This document shows positions 49,102 through 57,945 of a DNA stretch of 64,000 bases, piece by piece. The stretch spans positions 3,841,160 to 3,905,159 of the forward strand of contig NZ_JACVFC010000001.1 of assembly GCF_014529935.1 (NCBI RefSeq), in the 5' to 3' direction. Source of the stretch: Chitinophaga qingshengii (lineage in GTDB: Bacteria; Bacteroidota; Bacteroidia; Chitinophagales; Chitinophagaceae). Numbering within the stretch: position 1 is the first letter of the stretch; every line of letters begins with the position of its first letter. The translations under genes were made by a program, and so were the position numbers. The notes beneath the pieces were generated by a model. That model did not search any database, had not been told where the DNA came from, and worked only from the letters and a program-made list of their open reading frames with translations.

Positions 49102-51651
49102 TCAATCCTCCAGCCGTGCCGGATGCGGCATAATAAAGGTGGCTTTGGCACGGGGGGAAGTGAGCAGATAAGGTACCCAAAGGGCCATCCGTAATAATGG
49201 CCATAAGATGGAATTGGGCGTCCACACACCTCCCTGCGTGCTGTCCCCGAAATAATAACTGTTGATGCGGTTAAAGAAAAACAGGTACAGCGTGGTGATA
49301 AAGTAATAGGTAGCCAGTGCAAAAGGAAAAGTATCCCTCCTGTTAAAGAACAGTACGGCCAATAGTACCGAATAACACAGCATAAACACCCGGATGATCA
49401 CTTCTCCGATCAGGAAAAGCTGCACCAGCGAGATATTCCCCATGTCTTTACGGGCCGATATCGTAGCCCATGTCTCATAATTAAAAACTTCCGCTTTACA
49501 TAACACGATCAATTCAAACATTGGCGAAAATACCAGGCCGATAGCCAGCAGCGATAGCCAGCCTCCGATAGGCAACGGTTCCAGCGGATACCGTACCGGC
49601 AATACAGAGTGCTGGTAATACTGTTTTGCCAGGTAGGCAAATACGGCCGCGGAGCAGATCGCCAGCACAACGGCCAGCCAGTTGCGATTACCCGGCTGAC
49701 TAACCGGTTGCACAAACGCAGGCCGCAGATACAGGTCGAGCGAGGTGGTTTTCTGTATTTCCCTGATCTCCCGGGCATACTGCGGCATAAAGGCCACGGG
49801 TACATGATCCTGGAAAGTTTTCAGTGTATAGGCCAGTACAATCTGTTTACCGCTGCGGGTAGCGGTGAAGTCAAATTGGTAGTAGTCATTTTTGATATGC
49901 AGCGGCGTTTGTTCCAGTGACCATTCTATGGGCGTGTTCACCATAATCTGGTAATCCAGATCATAAGGGTATTTGATGGCCAGGGGTGTTTTGCGGTTCC
50001 CGTCCGTAACGTAGGGCAGTATATCTGATGGAGATTGTGCGATCACGGAAAAGAGGAGTTTGTTGGTAGCGCTGTCTTTTTTCCAGAGATGACGGATCAC
50101 ATAACTTTCCTGGACACGCAGCACGTTGCTGTCGGGGTTATCGCGTACCGCCATTGAGTCTTTCAGGGTCATATCACCATAAAACTTACGATAGAAGGCG
50201 AGGAAGGTGGCTTCTTTGTCTTGAAGGCTGGCAGCCGCCAGGGCGGCCCTTTGTTCATCCGCATCTTCCCGGTACCAGGCCGTGCTGGCGCGGAGCGCTC
50301 CATCCTGTCCTTCTTCCGCAGGCAGGGTGAGGGTTTCCCGGATGGCTATATGTCCGCTGTTGATTTTATGAATGGGCGTGAGCCGGGTGGTGGTATCGGT
50401 GATCACCAGGGCCAGCTGATAGTCTGGTTCGCAGAAGCTGGCCAGTGAGCCGCGTTGGTAAGACAGGGTGGCATCCAGCCAGTAGGTTTTACCCCGTAGT
50501 ATAGCATAAACGATCGCATGATTAAAAGCAGTGGGAGATGGTAGCCGTTGTGCTACGCGGCCTTTCAGCTCCGTATTTACGTAAGCCATATGGGCGCTGA
50601 TACCGTTGGCATTGAGCAGGGTACACAACAGCAATGATTTATCCTTACAATCGCCGAAACGTTGTGCCAGTACCCTGTCGGGCGTATTGGGCCGGTGTGA
50701 GTATTCTCCCATTTCGATGCCCATATAGCGGATATCGTCCTGTACAAAACGGAGCGCGGCTTGCAGATAGGCTTCGGGATTGTTGCCGGCCTGTTGTTTC
50801 AGGGCGGCTATTTTGTTTTGTACCGCAGGACCTGGCGCTGCAGTGGTGTTGATGTGTTGCGCCCACCGGGCAATTTCCTGCCAGTTGTTGTATTCGCTGA
50901 CCTGCAGCCGGGTAAAGGGATTGTACCAGGAGGGCAGGTTGCTGATATTATCGTTTTCCTGTAGGCGGATCGTGTTCCATTCATACACGGTAAACCCGTT
51001 CCAGTTGCGCTGTTGGGGCAGGGCAGCATCATTGAAGGGTTTGAAATGCAGTTGTCTTTCCGGGCGGGCAATGATGTTGCGGTAATAGTTCACCACGGGT
51101 TCCGTAGCCACCTGGTAATATTGTTCATCTACTTTCTGATCGAAGATGGGGTTGCTGCCGGTAAGGGAATAACTGTATTCTATCTGATCGCCTTTGCGTA
51201 CATCTTCCAGGATCAGGTAGGCAGTGTAGGTGCCGCTGTATATAAAGCGGGAGAGTTCTTCTTCCTGTTGCAGCACCTTAAAAGCGGCGCCTGGCAGGCG
51301 GTTGATTTCCTGGCCGTCGCGTTTAACGACCAGCCGGTGAAAAGTTAGTTTTTCGTATTGAGGATCATAGTCTACCGATATTTCAGACCCGTTTTGGATA
51401 CCGGCTTCAGAAATGATCTGCCGGATATAATGATGGTAATCACTTTTTAGTTCTGCGTGGTATTGCGTTTCGGCCAGCAGCAGGTAGAAGCCGTCGCTGA
51501 TATGTTTGGCATTAGGTTTTTGTTGAAGGTTGGGGTGGCAGGGTACCAGCCAGGAAGGAGTGGGGCTGGTGCCGGGCTTTTTCTGGGCCTGTGTTACTGC
51601 CGGCAGAACAGCCAGCAGTAACAGCAGTATCTTTTTCAAGGTAAGGGTCAT
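49102..51651 (-). CDS. DUF3857/transglutaminase-like exported membrane protein
   Basis: 849-aa protein. After the signal peptide (1-22) comes a DUF3857 domain (~50-240; SEISVDYDPQYEKLTFHRLVVKRDG), then a transglutaminase-like core (~270-400) with the catalytic cysteine in QRFGDCKDKSLLLCTLL and a following histidine (FNHAIVYAIL) and aspartate (WLDATLSYQ). A DUF2569-like C-terminal part has about five membrane helices from ~655 on (GGWLSLLAIGLVFSPM). Known relatives are Bacteroidetes envelope proteins of unclear substrate. Confidence 0.88.
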   Translation of the reverse strand: MTLTLKKILLLLLAVLPAVTQAQKKPGTSPTPSWLVPCHPNLQQKPNAKHISDGFYLLLAETQYHAELKSDYHHYIRQIISEAGIQNGSEISVDYDPQYEKLTFHRLVVKRDGQEINRLPGAAFKVLQQEEELSRFIYSGTYTAYLILEDVRKGDQIEYSYSLTGSNPIFDQKVDEQYYQVATEPVVNYYRNIIARPERQLHFKPFNDAALPQQRNWNGFTVYEWNTIRLQENDNISNLPSWYNPFTRLQVSEYNNWQEIARWAQHINTTAAPGPAVQNKIAALKQQAGNNPEAYLQAALRFVQDDIRYMGIEMGEYSHRPNTPDRVLAQRFGDCKDKSLLLCTLLNANGISAHMAYVNTELKGRVAQRLPSPTAFNHAIVYAILRGKTYWLDATLSYQRGSLASFCEPDYQLALVITDTTTRLTPIHKINSGHIAIRETLTLPAEEGQDGALRASTAWYREDADEQRAALAAASLQDKEATFLAFYRKFYGDMTLKDSMAVRDNPDSNVLRVQESYVIRHLWKKDSATNKLLFSVIAQSPSDILPYVTDGNRKTPLAIKYPYDLDYQIMVNTPIEWSLEQTPLHIKNDYYQFDFTATRSGKQIVLAYTLKTFQDHVPVAFMPQYAREIREIQKTTSLDLYLRPAFVQPVSQPGNRNWLAVVLAICSAAVFAYLAKQYYQHSVLPVRYPLEPLPIGGWLSLLAIGLVFSPMFELIVLCKAEVFNYETWATISARKDMGNISLVQLFLIGEVIIRVFMLCYSVLLAVLFFNRRDTFPFALATYYFITTLYLFFFNRINSYYFGDSTQGGVWTPNSILWPLLRMALWVPYLLTSPRAKATFIMPHPARLED

Positions 51652-51683
51652 AACAGGGGTTTTGAATGTTCACTGCGGCAGTA

Positions 51684-52778
51684 TCATTGCTGTTCTGCTG
51701 TCAGCAGGTATACAGCGAAGGATGCCAGCCAGTGTTCACCGGCATAGTCCCCGCTGGCGATCTGCGGGAAAGATGTCAGCAGGTGTTTGTTGGCCAGGGC
51801 CTGGATGGCCTGCTGGTTTTTTCCGCCGTGACGTGCAATGGCTTCCAGGCACCAGGTACGGCTGAGATTCAGGCCGTCGAGGTGTACCAGTTTGCCATCG
51901 GTACGGTCTTTCACCTGTCCGGGTTGCAGAATGGTGATCGGATTCTGGAACAGGCCGGGCAGGAAAGCGTATAGCCATGTCCGGTATTCCTTCTCCGGCA
52001 TGATACGGCGCATGAGGTCTGCTTCTTCGAGGCTGGGAGAGAGGAAGTCATATCCGCCGGGTTCCCAGGCTACCGGTGCATTTTTATCATTCGCATAAAA
52101 GCGCATGGCAGCATCATGGATGGCTGTTTGCAGGGCTTTGTCGCCGGTGGTTTGGGCGTAGTCCCAGGCGAGGCACAGGCCGAAAGCCAGGTTGGTATGT
52201 TCACCTACGCGGATAGGATACATCAGTTTCCCCAGAAAATCCACATAGGCGGTGGCGAAGTGGCTGGCCAGTGGTTGTACGTTCCGGCTCAGTTCTTTGC
52301 CCAGCGGGTCGTTCCAGGTGAGGAGTTCGCGCTGCAATTGCAACAGCCAGCTCCAGCCATAGATACGTTCAAAGCTTTTGTTTTCCTTGCCTTTGAACAG
52401 CTGGAGTTCTATTTGGATATTTTGGGCCGTGAGGTGCTGCGCCAGCCTGGTACGGATTTCTGCGGCTCTTTCCATGTTGGGGAACATTTTCAGCAGGCGT
52501 ACCAGCATCCAATGGCCATGCACGCTGCTATGCCAGTCGAAGCAGCCATAGAAGGCAGGGTGGTAGCTGGATGGTGTGCCCAGCAGGGAGCTATCCGGAA
52601 ATACCACGCCGGTTTTATAGGGAAAGGGCAGATCCAGGCATTTCAGCGGCAGTGCCGCCAGCTGGTTGGCCGTTTGCACGGTCATCTTCGGCAGTTGTGC
52701 TGATGTCATGGTGTTTTGTTGAGCGTTAGCGGTGGCCGTAAAAAAGGCAAACAGGGCCATCAGGGAAAAGTACCTCAA
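51684..52778 (-). CDS. DUF2891-family exported protein
   Basis: 364-aa secreted protein with a helical, glycoside-hydrolase-like (alpha/alpha toroid type) composition. Segments GCFDWHSSVHGHWMLVRLLK and GWSWLLQLQRELLTW match the DUF2891 family, with further GEHTNLAFGLCLAWDYA and DFLSPSLEEADLMRR. Start is TTG at 52778, chosen because it gives a signal peptide with a basic N-terminus (MRYFSLMALFAFFTATANAQ); the ATG six codons later would give a weaker one. Function unknown. It lies 12 bases after the flavoprotein gene on the same strand. Confidence 0.85.
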   Translation of the reverse strand: MRYFSLMALFAFFTATANAQQNTMTSAQLPKMTVQTANQLAALPLKCLDLPFPYKTGVVFPDSSLLGTPSSYHPAFYGCFDWHSSVHGHWMLVRLLKMFPNMERAAEIRTRLAQHLTAQNIQIELQLFKGKENKSFERIYGWSWLLQLQRELLTWNDPLGKELSRNVQPLASHFATAYVDFLGKLMYPIRVGEHTNLAFGLCLAWDYAQTTGDKALQTAIHDAAMRFYANDKNAPVAWEPGGYDFLSPSLEEADLMRRIMPEKEYRTWLYAFLPGLFQNPITILQPGQVKDRTDGKLVHLDGLNLSRTWCLEAIARHGGKNQQAIQALANKHLLTSFPQIASGDYAGEHWLASFAVYLLTAEQQ

Positions 52779-52790
52779 GGATTTATCAGA

Positions 52791-54026
52791 TTATCGGTTA
52801 AATAATAGCTTCACATAAAAGAGGGGATTGCCCAGTTTTTTACGCAGGTCTACCTCGTGGAACATGCAGGACATCAGGTCTTTCAGCTGTTTGTTGCGTG
52901 AGCCCATCTTCATGAGCATATTAAACAACCAGGGGTATTTGATCAGTTTCTGCAGTTTGGTGCTCACTTCCAGTTCCGGGCCGAGAATGCGGTAAAGGTC
53001 GGTGTCGTAGGAGTCAAGGAAGCTGTCGGAGTAGTCGTTGGCTTCGATGGCTGCCACGGCGCGTTTGGCGGCTATCTGGCCGGAGTACAGGGCGTTGCCG
53101 ATGCCTTCGCCGGTGAAAGGATCGATGAGGTAGCCGGCATCGCCGATCAGCATGTAACGGTCACCATGCAGTTTACGTTTTTTACTGCCCAGGGGAAGGC
53201 CGTACCCATCGATGGAACCCACGAGGGAAGCGTCTTTAAAACGTTCCTTCATGCCCGGATCTGCCGCGATGGTATCGAGCATTAGTTTTTTAAGGTTTAC
53301 TTTTTTATTGCGGGCGTTGTTGCTGAGCATACCCACGCCTACGTTGGCTTCGCCATTAGGGAGCGGGAATATCCAGAGGTATCCCGGCAGCATGTTTTTC
53401 AGGAAGTGCAGTTCAATAAATGCATCGGGATGCATGTTATTGATGCCTTTGTAGTAGGCCCGTATGCCGGCTACATAATGCTCCGGTTCCATTTTAATAC
53501 CGGCCACGTCTTTGGTAAATGACGAGTGAGCGCCATTAGCCACCAGCAATAGATCGGTCTTTACCCGGAAAGTACCTTCCTTGTTGGAAAGGTAATAACC
53601 ATCTGCCTTCAGTTCATATTGGTCGATACTAACGCCTTCGAACAAACGAATTTGCGGGCAACGTTTCATTTCTTCTACCAGGAAGTTGTCGAAATCGATG
53701 CGTTTGCAGACAAACCCGCGGGGATCGCTTTTATCGTTCTGGTAATCCTGTTTATAGGGAATATCCATGCCGATACGGTTAGGGGCCACAAAGGTGACGC
53801 CCCAGCTGTCCAGTTTAAAGACTGCCTGTTGCAGGCGTTTGCCCATGTCTTTGTCTATTCTTTCCAGGATTGTCAATACTTTTCCGCTTAGTCCATCACC
53901 GCAGACTTTATCCCTCGGAAAAACAGCTTTGTCCACCACGATACATTCAACACCCAGTTTCGCCAGTTGAAGCGCTGCACAAGCCCCGCCGGGGCCAGCG
54001 CCAATAATACAAACTTTAGTTTCCAT
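52791..54026 (-). CDS. Geranylgeranyl-reductase-family FAD-dependent oxidoreductase
   Basis: 411-aa flavoprotein of the geranylgeranyl reductase/halogenase-like group. The N-terminal FAD motif is VCIIGAGPGGACAALQLAKLG, followed by PRDKVCGDGLSGKV. The central LLVANGAHSSF and the C-terminal MLIGDAGYLIDPFTGEGIGNA bind the cofactor. Relatives reduce isoprenoid double bonds or act in menaquinone- or pigment-type metabolism; the substrate is not clear. It is upstream of, and 12 bases from, the DUF2891 gene. Confidence 0.88.
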   Translation of the reverse strand: METKVCIIGAGPGGACAALQLAKLGVECIVVDKAVFPRDKVCGDGLSGKVLTILERIDKDMGKRLQQAVFKLDSWGVTFVAPNRIGMDIPYKQDYQNDKSDPRGFVCKRIDFDNFLVEEMKRCPQIRLFEGVSIDQYELKADGYYLSNKEGTFRVKTDLLLVANGAHSSFTKDVAGIKMEPEHYVAGIRAYYKGINNMHPDAFIELHFLKNMLPGYLWIFPLPNGEANVGVGMLSNNARNKKVNLKKLMLDTIAADPGMKERFKDASLVGSIDGYGLPLGSKKRKLHGDRYMLIGDAGYLIDPFTGEGIGNALYSGQIAAKRAVAAIEANDYSDSFLDSYDTDLYRILGPELEVSTKLQKLIKYPWLFNMLMKMGSRNKQLKDLMSCMFHEVDLRKKLGNPLFYVKLLFNR

Positions 54027-54172
54027 TGTTTTTTTGCTGATAACGATTACCTGATGGGAAGATACACAATTGTTGGCTGCTGATAGTCGTATATTTAAAA
54101 TATTGAATATTAAAACGATGTGGCCGGGCTCTGGTAAAAACTTATCTTTACGGCCCTAAAAAATACACGTAT

Positions 54173-54475
54173 ATGTTTGGTGATTTATTCGGTAAGCTGA
54201 CGCAGATCCAACAGAAAATGAAGGAAGGGAAAGAGCGTCTGGCAAAAGTTACATTGGAAGGTGAAGCCGGTGATGGTGCCATAAAAGTAGCGGTGGACGG
54301 CAACCGTCAGGTAAAAAGTATTGAAATCGCGGAGCGCCTGCTGGCGCCTGAGCATAAAGAGGAGCTGGAAGACCTGCTGCTGACTGCGCTGAACCGCGCG
54401 CTGAAAGATGCAGAAAACTCCTGGGAAGCGGAGATGAAGAGCGCTGCCGGCGGTATGCTGGGCGGTTTGCTGTAG
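54173..54475 (+). CDS. ybaB: YbaB/EbfC nucleoid-associated protein
   Basis: 100-aa dimeric DNA-binding protein. It has the family pattern: coiled N-terminal helix (MFGDLFGKLTQIQQKMKEGKERL), a beta hairpin (GAIKVAVDGNRQVKSIEIAERLL), and a C-terminal helix ending in the membrane-like/glycine tail AAGGMLGGLL. It is divergent from the flavoprotein gene. No recR or dnaX gene is adjacent, unlike the common arrangement in other bacteria. A nested palindromic repeat follows it. Confidence 0.93.
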   Translation: MFGDLFGKLTQIQQKMKEGKERLAKVTLEGEAGDGAIKVAVDGNRQVKSIEIAERLLAPEHKEELEDLLLTALNRALKDAENSWEAEMKSAAGGMLGGLL

Positions 54476-54510
54476 TCTCGCAAAGCCCGCAAAGACTTTT
54501 GTATTGAAAT

Positions 54511-54613
54511 TAAGAACGCAAAGGAGCGACGATTATGTTTTGTTAGGTGTTGTTTAAAAATAACTTATATATATCACTAAACAAAATGCAATCTTCGCTC
54601 CTTTGCGTTCTTA
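54511..54613. repeat. Large nested palindrome downstream of ybaB
   Basis: Arms at 54511-54549 and 54575-54613 pair over 39 positions with about six mismatches; the outer 19 bases (TAAGAACGCAAAGGAGCGA) are perfect. The right arm reads AATCTTCGCTCC, i.e. the GAGCGAAGATT core on the other strand. Sequence beyond the arms (CGCAAAG near 54480 and CTTTGCG near 54640; ACTTTTGT/ACAAAAGA) extends the symmetry to roughly 170 bases. Confidence 0.8.
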
Positions 54614-54736
54614 TTAACAAAAGACAGGCCTTATAAAAACTTTGCGTGAAATTTCCGCATCGCGTAAATCTTTTTCCCTTTTCGCTATTACCTTCCGCGC
54701 CCCAAATCGTTCTTTTGCGGTTGGATCACATCTGAT

Positions 54737-55978
54737 ATGAAAGTTTTTTTTCGCCGTATTCACTTATATCTGGGGCTGGCGGCAGGCCTGGTTATCACCA
54801 TCAGTTGTCTGACCGGTGCCTTGCTGGTATTTGAAAAGGAGCTGACGGAAGCGTTTAATCATAGCCGTTATTACGTAAAGCCTGAAAAGGAGCGGTTATC
54901 GCTGGACCAGATCGCAGAGATGGTAAAACAGCAGGTGCCAGGTGCGGGTGTGGCCCGTATACAGGTATATGCAGATCCATCCCGTTCCCTCGCTGTATCC
55001 CTGGACGAGGGTAAAAAAGGCGGCGACAACAACAAAGCGGAAGGGAAAAAAGAGGCAGCCGGGAAAGACGCCAAAGCAATGGTGGGAAAAGAGGGCAAGC
55101 CCGGTGGTAAAGAGCCTAAAAAAGGAAAAGGCCGTACCGCTTTTGTAAACCCCTACACCGGCAAGGTGATAGAATTGTACAGTTATCAACAAACCTTCTA
55201 CTACAGGATATTCTCCCTGCATCGCTGGCTGCTGGCTGGCGATACTGGTAAAATGATCACCGGTATCAGTACGCTGATATTCCTGTTTATTCTCATCACC
55301 GGTATCATATTATGGTGGCCTAAAACCCGTAAGATCCTGCAACAGCGCCTCAAGGTAAAATGGGATGGCGGCTGGAAGCGGCTTAACCACGATATGCACG
55401 TAGTGCTGGGTTTTTACGTCAGCATCTTCCTGTTTGTATCAGTGTTTACCGGCCTCACCTGGTCATTCGAATGGTTTAATAAAGGTCTATATACTGTACT
55501 GGGCACTTCTCCCAAAGGGCTGGAAGCGCCCGCATCTGTGGCACCTGCGGAAGCAACAGCAGGCGTATCCTATGAAGCCGCCCTTGCACAGGTAAAACAA
55601 CAGGTACCGGACGCACAGTATTATGCTGTGGCTATACCGAAAGATAAGGCGGCTGCTATACAGGTAACCCTGTTACCTGCCGGCGCACTGCATGAAGGCG
55701 CTACCAGCAGTTACTACCTGGACCGGTTCAATGGCCATGTATTACAATCACAAACATTCAGCGAAAGAAACCTCGGTCAGAAAGTACGCGGGCTGATCAA
55801 GCCACTGCATACCGGTGCCGTTTTCGGCTTACCGTCAAAAATCTTTGCGTTGTTGCTGGCGTTGCTGGGGGCCACTTTCCCTACTACCGGCACTATCCTG
55901 TGGATTAACAGGACAATGAAGAAAAAGAAAGCCGGTAAAAACAAGCAACGTATGGCGATGCCGGTAGCCGCCGCATAA
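54737..55978 (+). CDS. PepSY-associated transmembrane protein with lysine/glycine-rich insertion
   Basis: 413-aa inner-membrane protein of the PepSY-TM family, often tied to iron/siderophore or redox functions. About four transmembrane helices: residues ~13-33, 175-197, 220-245 and 370-390. The start MKVFFRRIHLYLGLAAGLV and the conserved SLHRWLLAGDTGKMITG and RLNHDMHVVLGF segments are typical. Residues 91-133 are an unusual insertion rich in Lys, Gly and Glu in the first periplasmic domain. It ends at a perfect terminator. No TonB receptor is adjacent. Confidence 0.88.
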   Translation: MKVFFRRIHLYLGLAAGLVITISCLTGALLVFEKELTEAFNHSRYYVKPEKERLSLDQIAEMVKQQVPGAGVARIQVYADPSRSLAVSLDEGKKGGDNNKAEGKKEAAGKDAKAMVGKEGKPGGKEPKKGKGRTAFVNPYTGKVIELYSYQQTFYYRIFSLHRWLLAGDTGKMITGISTLIFLFILITGIILWWPKTRKILQQRLKVKWDGGWKRLNHDMHVVLGFYVSIFLFVSVFTGLTWSFEWFNKGLYTVLGTSPKGLEAPASVAPAEATAGVSYEAALAQVKQQVPDAQYYAVAIPKDKAAAIQVTLLPAGALHEGATSSYYLDRFNGHVLQSQTFSERNLGQKVRGLIKPLHTGAVFGLPSKIFALLLALLGATFPTTGTILWINRTMKKKKAGKNKQRMAMPVAAA

Positions 55979-56007
55979 CGGTTTCGGAAACGTCATTAAA
56001 TAATGTG

Positions 56008-56033
56008 CCCAGGGCTTTGCCCTGGGTTTTTTT
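56008..56033 (+). terminator. Rho-independent terminator after the PepSY gene
   Basis: Perfect 8-bp stem CCCAGGGC / GCCCTGGG with a three-base loop and a run of seven T. Confidence 0.9.
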
Positions 56034-56216
56034 ATGCAGATGCCTGCCAGCCCGTTCTTACATTTTTGGAAAGACACCATGCAGAAACGGAAGACTTACC
56101 CTTGCCGGCACTTCCATCGTAATTGTTAAAACCCCTTCTCCCTGCTGCATTTTAACGTTTTAATGCGCTTTATGGAACAACGTTTGGCATTGGCTATATA
56201 GTAACAACGATCAGCC

Positions 56217-56582
56217 ATGATAAATCAATACGAAGTGCCGGCTTATATAGAAGATCATATACCGGCACTTAAAAAGGCCCTGCATCAGTTTCCGGCTATA
56301 TTTCACATATATGACACCGTAGGGTGTTTTAGTGAATATACCGACCGGCAGTTGCGGGAACAGAATTTTGTGGTAGCCGGCAAATGCCTTCAGCTTGCCG
56401 GAAGGTTATACGAACGGGGAAATGCAGTAGTGAAAGGCGCTATCACCCGGGTTTTTGTGCCGGCACTCAGTAAAGTGCCACTGGGAGATGCAACCAACCG
56501 GATCAGGATTTATGGTCTGATACCGGATGCGATTTATGGTCTTTATATACAGGAACAACTCATTTACAATGGAAACAGATGA
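56217..56582 (+). CDS. Small conserved protein of unknown function, coupled to a GNAT gene
   Basis: 121-aa protein, mostly helical, possibly DUF7674-like, with segments YIEDHIPALKKALHQFP, FSEYTDRQLREQNFVVAGKC and FVPALSKVPLGD. No membrane segment or signal. Its last 14 bases overlap the start of the GNAT gene in another frame, so translation is probably coupled and the two products may work together. Confidence 0.7.
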   Translation: MINQYEVPAYIEDHIPALKKALHQFPAIFHIYDTVGCFSEYTDRQLREQNFVVAGKCLQLAGRLYERGNAVVKGAITRVFVPALSKVPLGDATNRIRIYGLIPDAIYGLYIQEQLIYNGNR

Positions 56583-57114
56583 GGAAATAATTGTCAGGGT
56601 AGCTACACCGGAAGACATCGATTTTGCGCTGCCCATCGTGGACGAAATGGAATCGTCCGCCAGAGCCAGGGGAACCGGCATTGCCAAACGGAATCCGTTG
56701 GATATCAAGAAAAAGATCCTGCAGGGAAATGCGATCATCGCCTTTACCAAAAGTGGCTACTGGGCAGGCTTCTCTTATATACAATCCTGGGAAAACGACC
56801 GGTTTGTATCCAACAGCGGTCTCATTGTGGCCCCGGCATTCAGACGACTGAATGTAGCGTCGGCCATTAAACAAAAGATATTCGAGTTAAGCCGTAGCCG
56901 ATATCCATCTGCAAAAATTTTCAGTATCACTACTGGTTTAGCAGTGATGAAATTAAACAGCCGGCTGGGATTTGAGCCGGTGACCTATTCAGAAATTCCT
57001 ACAGACCCTCATTTCTGGGAAGGGTGTAAGAGCTGCATTAACTATCCTATTCTGGCCGGACATCATTTTGCGAATTGCCTGTGCACCGCGATGTTGTTCA
57101 GTCCCCAGAATTGA
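56569..57114 (+). CDS. GNAT acetyltransferase with C-terminal cysteine cluster, N-acetylglutamate-synthase-like
   Basis: 181-aa acetyltransferase. The GNAT acetyl-CoA loop region is visible around GLIVAPAFRRLNVASAIKQKIFELS. The C-terminus has C-K-S-C, 13 residues, then C-L-C, followed by TAMLF. This tail is reminiscent of the GNAT proteins linked with arginine genes in Bacteroidetes, so an N-acetylglutamate-synthase role is possible, but no arg gene is next to it. ATG at 56569 is chosen over an upstream in-frame ATG (56527) that lies deeper in the neighbouring gene. It ends at a terminator. Confidence 0.8.
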   Translation: METDEEIIVRVATPEDIDFALPIVDEMESSARARGTGIAKRNPLDIKKKILQGNAIIAFTKSGYWAGFSYIQSWENDRFVSNSGLIVAPAFRRLNVASAIKQKIFELSRSRYPSAKIFSITTGLAVMKLNSRLGFEPVTYSEIPTDPHFWEGCKSCINYPILAGHHFANCLCTAMLFSPQN

Positions 57115-57152
57115 AAACCCCTATTCTGTTAAGTACAGCCGATTGATATGAG

Positions 57153-57185
57153 CCGGTGATGCTTCTGCATCGCCGGTTCCTTTTT
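57153..57185 (+). terminator. Rho-independent terminator after the GNAT gene
   Basis: Ten-pair stem (57153-57162 with 57167-57176, one G-T pair) with a TTCT loop and five T after a CC. It stands 38 bases past the GNAT stop. Confidence 0.8.
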
Positions 57186-57188
57186 GTA

Positions 57189-57887
57189 TTACAGCGCCAC
57201 CTGGATAACGAGTAATTTATTGATTTTGGTAGGAGAGTTACGCAGGGTGCCGTTAAATTTCAGGTAGTAGGTACTGATCACGGCTTCCGGCAATTTTTCC
57301 AGTTGCGCTACCTGGTTATAAAGATCCTGCCCGTAGTGCTTTTTTACATGTTGCTGCAGGTTTTCGAGGGTCGCATCTTCGGGATGTTGATTGATTTGAC
57401 TACTGGTATATTTCCGGCAGATAAAGAAGTTGCTTGCTTCAGGGTGAAGTTGTTCCCAGTTGCTTCGGTAGTGTTTCCACTGACGCAGTATTTGCCGGCC
57501 TATGCGGATACTGGTTTCAAAGCGTTGCCATACTTTTATTTTCTCTGCCTCGCCGGTGGTAATGGCGAGCATCTGGCCTTCTATAGACCGTTTAGGGGCC
57601 AGGGAGAAATAGAGCGTATCCGGATGCCGTTCAAAGTCGTTGTGCTGTTGATCTTCTGAAATCCAGTCCAATGAAAAGTAACAATCACCGAAACGCACAT
57701 AGGTAGTACTGTCACGGCTCACTACTGATACTTCATTGGACGCGACTTTCTCAGCTGATGGCGCGGGAAACGCTACCAGCTGCATGGTATCAATACGTAC
57801 TTGTTTTTCCCTGGTAGGTGTTGTTGATCGTTGGCAGGCCGTCATCAACAGGGATGCCGGCAGTACTAGCTTTAACAGTGTTTTCAT
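57189..57887 (-). CDS. Hypothetical lipoprotein
   Basis: 232-aa lipoprotein with signal MKTLLKLVLPASLLMTAC and mature start QRSTTPTREKQ. The rest is alpha/beta, with EAEKIKVWQRFETSIRIGRQ and a late ALENLQQHVKKHYG-like helical section; no known domain recognised. It lies 58 bases past the start of obgE on the same strand and could be transcribed from the obgE side. Confidence 0.75.
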   Translation of the reverse strand: MKTLLKLVLPASLLMTACQRSTTPTREKQVRIDTMQLVAFPAPSAEKVASNEVSVVSRDSTTYVRFGDCYFSLDWISEDQQHNDFERHPDTLYFSLAPKRSIEGQMLAITTGEAEKIKVWQRFETSIRIGRQILRQWKHYRSNWEQLHPEASNFFICRKYTSSQINQHPEDATLENLQQHVKKHYGQDLYNQVAQLEKLPEAVISTYYLKFNGTLRNSPTKINKLLVIQVAL

Positions 57888-57945
57888 AGTAAGCGGGATC
57901 GTGTAACGAACATTGGCGTTATTACATGTTCCCGGGTCCTGTCAG

